Part shown: piece after piece, positions 16,434 through 26,285 of the stretch
Numbering within the stretch: position 1 is the first letter of the stretch
Layout of the letters: each line of letters opens with the position of its first letter
NCBI GenBank assembly: GCA_963788505.1
Contig: CAWBGY010000011.1
Coordinates: forward strand, 1-64,000
Direction of reading: 5' to 3'
Source: JAIQFF01 sp963788505
Lineage (GTDB): Bacteria > Acidobacteriota > Terriglobia > Terriglobales > Acidobacteriaceae
Length of the DNA: 64,000 nt
Notes under the pieces: model-generated
What the model was told of the DNA's origin: nothing
Database searches by the model: none
What the model saw: only the letters and a program-made list of their open reading frames with translations
Position numbers and translations under genes: made by a program

Positions 16434-17321
16434 CTAGCCGCGGACCGTCAGTACCGGGCAGTTCGCTTGCGCCACCACCTGGGAAGCGGTGGGCCAGGGT
16501 GAATGCTCCTGCATGGCCCGCCCGCCCGCCTGTTTCACACCCATGACGATCAAATCGACGCTGCGTTCCCCGGCGAGGCGCAGGATGCCCGGAACCGGGA
16601 AGTCGAAGCGCGCCACGAACTCAGGTTTGCACCACTCCTCTGCTTCGGCAGGCACTAACGCCCGCAGTGCCTCCCGAACGCTGGCCTCCTCCGATTCCTG
16701 ACCCTCGTAATAAGCCAGAGGCATTATCCGTAAGAAGATGAGATTGGCCTGGTTCTCTTCGGCCAGGGACAATGCATAGGGAAGGGCCTTCAGGGAAGTT
16801 TCGGAACCATCGGTGGGAAACAGGATGGTCTTGAGCTTCCAGTTCAGGTCGCTCATGGGAGGAACTTGGGGGCCGATGGTTAGTACGGGACAAGTCGCTC
16901 TGCGATAGATCTTTTCCGCCTCCGAGCCCATCACCAGTTTCTTCAACCCCTGCCGGCCGTGAGTGGCCATAACCACGAGGTCAATCTTGTTCTTCTTGAT
17001 AATGTCAGAGATCACATCCCAGACATCTCCGCGCTCCAGCAGCATCTTCGCGGGTTTCACCCCGAGAGAGTTGCCGAGAGCAAATTTCGCCAGGTAGCCT
17101 TCGGCTTCCAGCCAGGCCAGATCAGCTTCGATGGGTACCGCATCCAAGGGCACGCCCAACCTCGGTTCCGGGCTGAGCGCGTGCGCCACCAGAATTCTCG
17201 CCTCATATTGGCGGGCCAGAGCTGCCGCATACGGCATGGCAGCCTTCGAAACCTCCGAGAAATCGGTCGTTACCAGGATGTTGGTGAGCGAAATACGTGT
17301 GTTCGTGCGAAGGGCTTCCAT
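16434..17321 (-). CDS. Universal stress protein, tandem Usp domains
   Basis: 295 aa. Domain 1 (residues about 10-150) has MATHGRQGLKKLVMGSEAEK, a complete ATP-binding loop, and ends CPVLTIGP. Domain 2 (about 160-293) starts TILFPTDGS, carries GVKQAGGRAMQ in place of the canonical loop, and ends CPVLTVRG. It is a paralogue of the tandem Usp at 7745. AAAGGAGG lies six bases before ATG 17321. It is divergent from the PFOR gene, and the palindrome at 17392-17405 lies between them. Confidence 0.9.
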   Translation of the reverse strand: MEALRTNTRISLTNILVTTDFSEVSKAAMPYAAALARQYEARILVAHALSPEPRLGVPLDAVPIEADLAWLEAEGYLAKFALGNSLGVKPAKMLLERGDVWDVISDIIKKNKIDLVVMATHGRQGLKKLVMGSEAEKIYRRATCPVLTIGPQVPPMSDLNWKLKTILFPTDGSETSLKALPYALSLAEENQANLIFLRIMPLAYYEGQESEEASVREALRALVPAEAEEWCKPEFVARFDFPVPGILRLAGERSVDLIVMGVKQAGGRAMQEHSPWPTASQVVAQANCPVLTVRG

Positions 17322-17391
17322 GGGTGGCCTCCTTTGAGATTGGCATTACTTCTACACGCTTCATATATAGAGGCACCTGAGAAATCGGACA

Positions 17392-17405
17392 GTGATTCAA
17401 ATCAC
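17392..17405. promoter_or_regulatory. CRP/FNR-like palindrome 4 (between usp and PFOR)
   Basis: Perfectly symmetric arms: GTGAT-TCAA-ATCAC. It lies 70 bases from the usp start on one side and 79 bases from the PFOR start on the other, so it could serve both divergent promoters. Confidence 0.7.
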
Positions 17406-17484
17406 TCCCCTCGGTGAGGGCAGCCACTGTTATTCAAAGCTGCAAACCGTAAAAAGGGTTGTCGATATCAGGGGGAAAAGAGAC

Positions 17485-20400
17485 ATGATCCGGAACACAG
17501 CCATTCTGGACGGGAACGAAGCCGCTGCCTCGGTAGCGTACCGGCTCAATGAAGTGATTGCCATTTATCCCATCACTCCGGCTTCTCCCATGGGAGAGTG
17601 GGCGGACCAGTGGAAAGAGGAAGGCCGCAAAAACATCTGGGGTGCGGTGCCTGCCGTGATCGAAATGCAGAGTGAAGGAGGCGCCGCCGGGACTCTGCAC
17701 GGAGCTCTCCAGGCCGGTGCCCTGGGGACAACATTCACCGCGTCTCAAGGTCTGCTCCTCATGATTCCCAACATGTATAAGATCGCGGGGGAACTGACCC
17801 CGACTGTGATCCATGTGGCGGCCCGCTCGGTGGCCACCCACGCCCTGTCGATTTTCGGCGACCACAGCGACGTCATGGCCGCGCGGGCAACGGGCTTCGC
17901 GCTGCTCGCCTCGAATTCCGTGCAGGAAGCCGGAGATTTCGCGTTGATTGCGCAAGCGAGCGCACTCGAGTCACGCATCCCCTTTCTGCATTTCTTTGAC
18001 GGCTTCCGCACTTCCCACGAAGTCAACAAGATCCTGCTGCTTGAGGATGAAGATCTGCGTGGGCTGATCGACGACACGCTGGTCCGCCAGCATCGGCAGC
18101 GGGCATTGTCGCCCGATCACCCTCTGTTGCGCGGAACGGCGCAAAATCCCGACGTATTTTTTCAGGCGCGCGAGGCGGTCAATCCGTTCTACCGGGCGTG
18201 TCCGACCATTGTGCAGGACGTCATGGATCGCTTTGCGGCGCGCACCGGCAGACGCTATCACCTGTTCGATTATGTCGGCGCCCCCGATGCCGAACGAGTG
18301 ATTGTGATGATGGGCTCCGGAACAGGGGCGGTGGAGGAGACCGTAGAGCATCTGCTGCAGCAGGGCGAAAAGGTGGGGCTTCTGAAGGTCCGGCTTTACC
18401 GGCCCTTCGCGGCGGAAGCTTTTCTTTCGGCGCTCCCGAAGACCCTGCGGACCGTAGCCGTCCTCGATCGCACCAAGGAACCAGGTAGCGTAGGCGAGCC
18501 GCTCTACCTGGACGTGGTAACCGCGTTGAGCGAATCGCGGGCGGCCAGTGGCACGGGTTCACAGGTTGTTCCGCGGGTGATCGGCGGCCGCTACGGTCTG
18601 GCGTCGAAAGAGTTCACCCCGGCCATGGTGAAAGCCATTTTCGATGAACTCAAGAAGTCCACGCCGAAGAACCACTTTACGATCGGGATTCACGACGACG
18701 TCACCCACACCAGCCTGGACTATGACCTCAAATTCTCCACCGAGGATCCCGCGACGGTGCGAGCGCTTTTCTACGGACTCGGCTCCGATGGAACCGTGGG
18801 CGCGAACAAGAATTCGATCAAGATCATCGGCAAGAATACAGACAACTACGCCCAAGGCTATTTCGTATATGACTCGAAGAAGGCCGGATCGGTCACAGTT
18901 TCACACTTGCGTTTCGGTCCGCGTCCGATTCGTTCTTCCTATCTGATCACCAGGGCGAGCTTTGTCGCCTGCCACCAGTTCCAATTCGTCGAGCGTATGA
19001 ACGTTTTGGAGTGTGCCGAACCGGGTGCCACATTTCTGTTGAATGCACCCTTTGGAGCGGATGAGGTCTGGGACCACCTGCCGCAGTCGGCGCAGGACGT
19101 CATTATCCAGAAAAAGCTCAAGTTCTACCTGATCGATGCTTACAAGGTCGCACGCGAGACCGGGATGGGTAGCCGTATCAATACGGTCATGCAGACCTGC
19201 TTCTTTGCCATCAGCGGAGTTTTGCCGCGCGAGCAGGCGATCGAAGCCATAAAAGGTGCTATTCGCGAGACGTACGGAAAGCGCGGTGAGGCTGTGGTCG
19301 CCAAGAACTTTGTTGCCGTGGACCACACCCTTAGTCATCTCCAGTTGGTCACCGTGCCCACCGCGGCGAGCAGCAGGTTGAGAGTCCTGCCGCCTGTCCC
19401 CGAGCGTGCACCGGGGTTCGTGCGCGATGTAATTGGCCCCATGATCGCGGGGCACGGAGACGCTCTTCCTGTAAGCGCCATGCCCGTGGACGGCACCTTC
19501 CCAACCGGGACCGCGATGTGGGAAAAGCGAAACATAGCGCAACAGATTCCGGTCTGGGACGAACAGCTCTGTATTCAGTGTGGCAAGTGCGTGTTGGTTT
19601 GTCCGCATGCGGTTATCAGGGCCAAGGTCTACGACGCCTTGCTGCTGGGAAATGCGCCGGCAGGGTTCAAATCTGAAAAGCCGCGATGGCGGGAATTCGA
19701 GAGTCTGCGTTATACGCTCCAGGTCTCTCCAGAAGACTGCACCGGGTGCGAGCTTTGCGTCGAGGTCTGCCCTGCAAAGAGCAAGAGCGAAGCCAAACAC
19801 AAAGCCATCAATATGCAGCCGCAGGCGCCCCTGCGCGAGACAGAGAGTGCGAATTGGGATTTCTTTACCAAACTGCCAGATGCCGACCGAAACCGCCTCG
19901 CGCACGGTCAAGTGAAAGACGTCCAGCTTCTGGAGCCGCTCTTCGAATTTTCCGGGGCGTGCGCCGGCTGTGGTGAGACACCGTACATCAAATTGCTCAC
20001 CCAGCTTTTTGGCGACCGCCTGATGATCGCGAATGCGACTGGTTGCTCGTCGATCTACGGCGGCAATCTGCCCACGACCCCATACACCCTCAATTCCCTG
20101 GGGCGGGGCCCGGCCTGGTCCAATTCGCTGTTCGAAGACAACGCCGAGTTTGGTCTGGGGATGCGCCTGGCGGTGGACCAGCAGGCCGCCTACGCACGCG
20201 ACCTGGTCACCCGATTGGCCTCGCAACTCGGTGACTCGCTGGCAAGCGGCCTCCTGACTTCGGACCAATCGAGCGAGGTTGGAATCGAAGCTCAGAGGGA
20301 ACGCGTGGCCGAGCTAAAGAAGAAGATAGTATCGCTACATTCGCCGGAAGCGCGCGATCTGCTGGCAACTGCCGACGCGCTCGTGCGCAAGAGCGTTTGG

Positions 20401-21114
20401 CTGGTGGGCGGCGACGGTTGGGCCTATGACATCGGCGCCGGTGGACTCGATCACGTTCTGGGTTCCGGGATGAACGTCAACGTCCTGGTGCTCGACACCG
20501 AAGTCTATTCCAATACGGGCGGGCAGATGTCCAAAGCGACACCGCGCGGCGCGGTGGCGAAATTCGCCACTGGAGGAAAACATGCCAGCAAGAAAGACCT
20601 CGCGATGGAGGCGATCAGCTATGGATCGGTTTACGTTGCCCGCGTGGCCATGGGAGGCAGCGATACGCACACCGTGAAGGCATTCCTCGAGGCAGAGGCT
20701 TACAACGGGCCGTCACTGATCATCGCCTATAGCCACTGTATTGCTCACGGTTATGACATGAGCCAGGGGATGGCACAGCAAAAGGCTGCTGTGCTCTCCG
20801 GCTACTGGCCGTTGATGCGCTACAACCCGCAACTGCGCCTGGAAGGGAAGAATCCATTTGAGCTTGATTCCAGGGCGCCCAGTATTCCGTTCAAGCAATA
20901 CGCGTATCAGGAAGCTCGCTACACCATGCTGGCACGAAGCAATCCTGAAGTTGCGCGCGAATTGCTCCATCTCGCCCAGGAAGATGTTCACCGGCAATGG
21001 GGCGTGTATTCAAGTCGTGCGGCCATGCCAGGAGCTGCAGAAAGTCCCGGCAGTAAGCCCCCAGAGCCAGCTTTGTCCACAGCGCAACCGGCGAGGGCAG
21101 GAGGAGAGAAATGA
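17485..21114 (+). CDS. nifJ: Pyruvate:ferredoxin (flavodoxin) oxidoreductase
   Basis: 1209 aa single-chain enzyme: pyruvate + CoA + oxidised ferredoxin to acetyl-CoA + CO2 + reduced ferredoxin. Visible parts: domain I (YPITPASPMGEWADQW), two [4Fe-4S] ferredoxin motifs in the middle (CIQCGKCVLVCPH and CTGCELCVEVCPA), a proximal cluster with CAGCGETPY, and the thiamine diphosphate site GDGWAYDIGAGGLDHVL with VYSNTGGQ. Length is normal for the NifJ family. The ORF is open from 17392, but GGGGGAAAAG before ATG 17485 and homology of the N-terminus (MIRNTAILDGNEAAA) set the start. Its TGA overlaps the next ATG. An oxygen-sensitive enzyme behind a CRP/FNR-like site fits induction at low oxygen. Confidence 0.96.
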   Translation: MIRNTAILDGNEAAASVAYRLNEVIAIYPITPASPMGEWADQWKEEGRKNIWGAVPAVIEMQSEGGAAGTLHGALQAGALGTTFTASQGLLLMIPNMYKIAGELTPTVIHVAARSVATHALSIFGDHSDVMAARATGFALLASNSVQEAGDFALIAQASALESRIPFLHFFDGFRTSHEVNKILLLEDEDLRGLIDDTLVRQHRQRALSPDHPLLRGTAQNPDVFFQAREAVNPFYRACPTIVQDVMDRFAARTGRRYHLFDYVGAPDAERVIVMMGSGTGAVEETVEHLLQQGEKVGLLKVRLYRPFAAEAFLSALPKTLRTVAVLDRTKEPGSVGEPLYLDVVTALSESRAASGTGSQVVPRVIGGRYGLASKEFTPAMVKAIFDELKKSTPKNHFTIGIHDDVTHTSLDYDLKFSTEDPATVRALFYGLGSDGTVGANKNSIKIIGKNTDNYAQGYFVYDSKKAGSVTVSHLRFGPRPIRSSYLITRASFVACHQFQFVERMNVLECAEPGATFLLNAPFGADEVWDHLPQSAQDVIIQKKLKFYLIDAYKVARETGMGSRINTVMQTCFFAISGVLPREQAIEAIKGAIRETYGKRGEAVVAKNFVAVDHTLSHLQLVTVPTAASSRLRVLPPVPERAPGFVRDVIGPMIAGHGDALPVSAMPVDGTFPTGTAMWEKRNIAQQIPVWDEQLCIQCGKCVLVCPHAVIRAKVYDALLLGNAPAGFKSEKPRWREFESLRYTLQVSPEDCTGCELCVEVCPAKSKSEAKHKAINMQPQAPLRETESANWDFFTKLPDADRNRLAHGQVKDVQLLEPLFEFSGACAGCGETPYIKLLTQLFGDRLMIANATGCSSIYGGNLPTTPYTLNSLGRGPAWSNSLFEDNAEFGLGMRLAVDQQAAYARDLVTRLASQLGDSLASGLLTSDQSSEVGIEAQRERVAELKKKIVSLHSPEARDLLATADALVRKSVWLVGGDGWAYDIGAGGLDHVLGSGMNVNVLVLDTEVYSNTGGQMSKATPRGAVAKFATGGKHASKKDLAMEAISYGSVYVARVAMGGSDTHTVKAFLEAEAYNGPSLIIAYSHCIAHGYDMSQGMAQQKAAVLSGYWPLMRYNPQLRLEGKNPFELDSRAPSIPFKQYAYQEARYTMLARSNPEVARELLHLAQEDVHRQWGVYSSRAAMPGAAESPGSKPPEPALSTAQPARAGGEK

Positions 21115-22118
21115 TCGATATCACAACTACTTATCTGGGCTTGCCGATGAAATCTCCGATTGTTGCCTCGGCGTCTCCGCTCTGCGAGTCGCTGGAAAAC
21201 ATACGTCATCTGGAAGACGCCGGCGCCGGCGCTGTCGTGCTGCCCTCTCTTTTTGAAGAACAGCTCGAACGGGAGAGCTACACGGTCGATTCCGATCTTT
21301 CGCGCGGCAGTGAAAGCTTTGCGGAGTCGCTCAACTACTTGCCGGATCTCCATACCTATAATCTGGGCGCCGATGGTTATCTCGAGCTCATTCGAAAGGC
21401 CAGGGAACGGGTTTCAATTCCCGTGATCGCCAGCTTGAACGGAGTCTCCCCCGGCGGCTGGGCACGGTACGCCGGCATGATGGAGCAAGCTGGTGCTGAC
21501 GCGATCGAGTTGAACATTTACGCCATTATCACCGACCCCAACATCATCAGCGCCGACGTCGAGCAGAACTACTGCGATCTGGTACGTCAGGTCAAAGCCA
21601 ACGTCAGTATCCCGGTAGCAGTGAAGTTTTCGCACTTTTTCACTGCGGTCGCAAACATGGGCAAACAGCTGGACGCGGCGGGGGCAAACGGACTGGTTCT
21701 TTTCAACCGCTTTTACCAGCCGGATTTCGATATTGAATCTCTCGAAGTGGTGCCCAGCCTGACTCTGAGCCGTCCGCAAGAATTGCTGTTGCGGTTGCAC
21801 TGGGTGGCCATTCTCTATGGCTGGGTGCGCGCCAACCTCGCGGTTACCGGCGGGGTGCACAGCGCAGAAGACGTCCTGAAATCCATGATGGCGGGAGCGC
21901 ATGTTGCGATGATGACTTCCGCGCTGTTGCAGCATGGGATCGATCACCTGGCGTCTGTTCTCGCGCATCTGGTTCGCTGGATGGAAGAGCACGAATACGA
22001 CTCGATTCGCCAGATGCGGGGGAGTATGAGCCAGCGTTCCGTATCCGATCCGGCGGCTTTCGAGCGCGGCAACTATATGCGCGTCCTGAGCTCCTACGCG
22101 GCAGCAAAGGCGCATTGA
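21111..22118 (+). CDS. Dihydroorotate dehydrogenase-like protein
   Basis: 335 aa FMN-type TIM barrel, PyrD-like: N-terminus YLGLPMKSPIVASASPLCES, central SLNGVSPGGWARYAGMMEQAGADAIELN split over two strands, and C-terminal phosphate-binding GGVHSAEDVLKSMMAGAHV. The ATG overlaps the PFOR stop (ATGA), so translation is coupled. Family members next to PFOR are common; a true pyrimidine role is unlikely given the context, and an electron-transfer or NAD(P)H-linked partner of PFOR is the reasonable guess. Substrate unknown. Confidence 0.85.
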   Translation: MIDITTTYLGLPMKSPIVASASPLCESLENIRHLEDAGAGAVVLPSLFEEQLERESYTVDSDLSRGSESFAESLNYLPDLHTYNLGADGYLELIRKARERVSIPVIASLNGVSPGGWARYAGMMEQAGADAIELNIYAIITDPNIISADVEQNYCDLVRQVKANVSIPVAVKFSHFFTAVANMGKQLDAAGANGLVLFNRFYQPDFDIESLEVVPSLTLSRPQELLLRLHWVAILYGWVRANLAVTGGVHSAEDVLKSMMAGAHVAMMTSALLQHGIDHLASVLAHLVRWMEEHEYDSIRQMRGSMSQRSVSDPAAFERGNYMRVLSSYAAAKAH

Positions 22119-22134
22119 AGGATCACAGCGGACG

Positions 22135-22148
22135 GTGACTAGCGTCAC
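22135..22148. promoter_or_regulatory. CRP/FNR-like palindrome 5
   Basis: GTGAC-TAGC-GTCAC, perfectly symmetric arms, 54 bases before the receiver-domain gene. Confidence 0.65.
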
Positions 22149-22202
22149 CGCTTCCGACAAGGCCCGAGTGTCATCCTCGCATTGAATGGGAGGAAGTTCG
22201 GT

Positions 22203-22568
22203 ATGAGAGAACCAGAAAACAAACGGATACTGATTGTAGACAACGATGAAGAAGAATTGCGTACGCTTGAAGGGATGCTGAAGCAGGCGGGCTGCGATTC
22301 GAGTGCCACGTGGAGTGGGCTCGAAGCGCTTGAACTCTTGAAATCTCGAATGTACGACATACTCCTGGTGAGCACTTACCTTCCCGATCTCTATGTGGGA
22401 GATTTTTTTGAGCGGTTGCGTCAGCTACCCACGCAGCCTTGCACGCTTCTTATGCAGGAGGATCGCGACACTGCCTCGACGTTACAGAAGGTAAGCTGCA
22501 TGATCGGACAGAAAGCTACGTGCCAAACGCGCATCGTTGGGGGCGGAACCTCTGACAGCTGCAGGTGA
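22203..22568 (+). CDS. Receiver-domain protein lacking the phosphoacceptor aspartate
   Basis: 121 aa, receiver fold only. The acidic pair is present (ILIVDNDEEE), but the strand-3 position that should be Asp is Ser (YDILLVSTYLPDL, normally LLDxxLP). The last 20 residues (KATCQTRIVGGGTSDSCR) do not look like the usual strand 5/helix 5. It may therefore be a pseudo-receiver or a decaying gene. GGGAGG (22188-22193) precedes ATG 22203; an earlier ATG at 22182 lacks a site. It follows the DHOD-like gene and is behind palindrome 5. Confidence 0.7.
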   Translation: MREPENKRILIVDNDEEELRTLEGMLKQAGCDSSATWSGLEALELLKSRMYDILLVSTYLPDLYVGDFFERLRQLPTQPCTLLMQEDRDTASTLQKVSCMIGQKATCQTRIVGGGTSDSCR

Positions 22569-22586
22569 GCCTTACCACCAGACCCC

Positions 22587-22600
22587 GTGATCCGGATCAC
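22587..22600. promoter_or_regulatory. CRP/FNR-like palindrome 6
   Basis: GTGAT-CCGG-ATCAC, perfectly symmetric over 14 bases, 54 bases before the truncated ORF at 22655. Confidence 0.68.
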
Positions 22601-22654
22601 AGCCATGGCACCGATTTCGGAACAGACTGGCGCCATAGCTTTTGGAGGCTGGAC

Positions 22655-22720
22655 ATGGCGAACAAGAAGCGCGATCTCCTGGAGGTTCTAAAACTTGAGC
22701 TCGAGTTCCTTAGAAATTAA
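22655..22720 (+). pseudogene. N-terminal relic of a paralogue of the 221-aa unknown protein
   Basis: GGAGG at 22644-22648 and ATG 22655 open a 21-codon frame, MANKKRDLLEVLKLELEFLRN, followed by TAA. (Residues are listed here only to show the match with TQDQKDLLDVLKFELNFLE of the intact protein at 15581.) The promoter palindrome, ribosome site and first 20 codons are kept, then similarity ends. The rest was apparently lost by deletion, and SPASM-domain sequence follows at once. Confidence 0.65.
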
Positions 22721-22721
22721 G

Positions 22722-22976
22722 AGAAGTGCGGTTTACAAAGGCTTCCAGATTCGCGACGACCACGGGATCGTTTTCGTTTCCAACCAAGGTGACATTTATC
22801 CCTCTGGTTTCTTACCTCTGCGCTGCGGCAACGTACGAACCAGTTCGTTGGTGGACGTGTACCGGCAGGCGCCCCTCTTTCAATCGCTGCACTCGCCGGA
22901 ACGGTTCCGAGGAAAGTGTGGCAAGTGTGAGTTCAGCCACATTTGTGGCGGATCCCGTGCCCGGGCCTTCGTGCAT
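22722..22976 (+). pseudogene. SPASM-domain fragment of a radical SAM protein
   Basis: In the frame opening at 22695, residues about 10-94 contain YPSGFLPLRCGNVRTSSL and, further on, CGKCEFSHICGGSRARAF: cysteines at 44, 75, 78 and 84. This is the C-terminal auxiliary Fe-S (SPASM) domain of haem-pathway-like radical SAM enzymes. The radical SAM barrel with its CxxxCxxC motif is absent. The fragment is fused in frame to ThuA-like sequence at about 22977. Confidence 0.7.
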
Positions 22977-23550
22977 ACCGACGTGCTGCTCCTCGACAAG
23001 GGCGACACGGGTTTCATGACCGAAAGCGAAAAGGCCGCGCTCGAAGGGTTCATCAAACGAGGCGGCGGGATCGTTTCGATTCATGATACCTGTGCGGTCC
23101 GGATCCGGCCTACTTCGCGACCCTGTGGGCGGGGGAAAGAAGCATGGCCAGGTCAACTACGCGCTGGGCGCAGACATTCCCTACACCATCGTGGACCGGT
23201 CAAACCCGCTCATGGAGGGCATGTCTGACATCACCATCTTCGATGAAGCGTTCTTCAACATGACGTGGTCCAAGAATCCGCCGATCCACCTGCTGGCCAC
23301 GACCGTGATTCCCGGGACCCCGAGTGCCGGCTCACACCAGGGCGAGGTGGTGCCGCAGATCTGGACGTTCGATCACACTCTGCCGGGTGGGGTTCCGGCG
23401 CGAGCCTTCGTGTGGATGCAGGGCCACACCTATGCCAACTTCGCTTTTCCCCAGATCCAAACCATGCTCCTCAGAGCGATTGCGTGGGCGGGGAAAAAGC
23501 CGATCAACGAGTTGGTGGACTACAAGGCTCCGGCGGCCAAAGGGCCGTAA
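22977..23550 (+). pseudogene. ThuA-like domain protein, fragment with frameshift
   Basis: The frame that carries the SPASM fragment continues as D-V-L-L-L-D-K-G, then SEKAALEGFIKRGGGIVSIH, typical of the middle of a ThuA (class I amidotransferase-like) domain. After residue 131 coding character moves to the frame 23083-23550: GQVNYALGADIPYTIVDRSN, then PARAFVWMQGHTYANF and LLRAIAWAGKK, the ThuA C-terminus. At least one, possibly two, single-base shifts lie at 23090-23140 (a short CGPDPAYFATL match shows in the third frame). The N-terminal third is missing. Confidence 0.7.
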
Positions 23551-23578
23551 AGGAATTCAGCACCGATCTGAGAACAGG

Positions 23579-25300
<1,722 letters not shown>

Positions 25301-25392
25301 AGTGTCCTCCACAGCCAGCCGTGACTCGACAGATGCTGCAAAAGCGGTTTTCGGGCAACTTGCATGGGCGATACTCCTCCGGGCTTGGCGGT

Positions 25393-25417
25393 CAAGCGCA
25401 TAACATGTTAACGCTTG
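25393..25417. promoter_or_regulatory. Candidate operator of the sugar-acid dehydratase gene
   Basis: Nested inverted repeat: outer arms CAAGCG / CGCTTG around the perfect 10-bp palindrome TAACATGTTA (25401-25410). It is about 93 bases upstream of the GTG start. Size and symmetry fit a sugar-responsive repressor (GntR or LacI type), but the regulator is not in view. Confidence 0.45.
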
Positions 25418-26108
25418 TTGCTGGTTTGGCGCGAACTTCCCTGGGCGGAGGTTCGCTCAATCCGCCCTGCCCAGGTTCTGTTTGGTCCGATTCTCCCAGC
25501 CAAGAGGAGTGTTTTGGCGGCAGGCCGAGAAGAATGCGGGGAAGACCGGTAGGCGGTGTTACCGCCCCGGATTCGATCTGAGTAGAATTGCATTTGGGGA
25601 CGCAAAAGCCGTATCTGTATACTAAATGCGGATTCCAGTGTCAAATCTCCGGGTCGGGAAGACCTCGGAAATTATGGTGCTCCTGGCAGATCCACCGGCG
25701 TGGCGCCCTCCATTCGTGTCGCCGGGTTGGCCCGTTGTGTCCCCCGCCGCCGGCCTCTCTTATTTCCGTGCGACTGGTTTCCGTGCGACGGGACCAAGGG
25801 GCCCTGAAGTTTCACGGCTGCTCCGACCTTCCGCTTGAGACGCGCAGGGAGAGGCATGGCCGGCGTAGCCAGACTGGAGAACCGTTCCGGCTCCGGATAA
25901 GACATCCGCAGATGCATCACGATTGCCTCTTGTATATCCAGTTCCCTCGGGCTGAGCACCACGTCGAGCAGAGCACGATGGTGATTGAGGCGCCATTTGC
26001 GCAACTCGTGGCTGACATGCTCAAGCGTCATGTGAGCAAACAGGACAGTTGCGAGCGAGTCCAGCAGTCTCACCAGATACTCGTTACCCGAAGCCCGCCA
26101 CAGGGTCC
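25418..26108. other. Intergenic DNA without a convincing gene
   Basis: Open frames exist on both strands (for example 25672-26073 minus), but none has a ribosome site, a recognisable domain or a plausible composition; the minus frame ends in Arg/Gly-rich, repeat-like sequence. I see nothing I can support here. Confidence 0.4.
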
Positions 26109-26234
26109 TTCTTTGCGCCCTTTGCGGATCTTCTTTGCGAACTTTGCGGTTAAGAGTCTTGAATGACTAGAAGGCGAGATCAAACCCTTTACCGCAAAGG
26201 CGCAAAGAAGATCCGCAGAGTTCGCAAAGTTAAG
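26109..26234. repeat. Large inverted repeat of the CCGCAAAG family
   Basis: Left arm about 26109-26154 (CTTTGCGCCCTTTGCGGATC and on), right arm about 26191-26234 (ACCGCAAAGGCGCAAAGAAG and on). The arms are about 85-90% complementary over about 42 bases with a spacer of about 36. The same CCGCAAAG/CTTTGCGG words recur at 51.9 and 56.1 kb, so this is a dispersed palindromic element. Confidence 0.7.
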
Positions 26235-26285
26235 ATCGCGCATTCGAGCTGATCTGACAAATTAGGACACTACCAGATTTAGAGT

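Noticed and set aside
18901..20268. 455-codon minus-strand ORF inside PFOR
   Set aside because: Shadow frame; PFOR has complete motifs throughout this stretch.
25672..26073. 133-codon minus-strand ORF in the gap after the dehydratase
   Set aside because: First half looks mildly protein-like, but there is no ribosome site, no family, and an Arg/Gly-rich repeat-like end. Not enough to call a gene.
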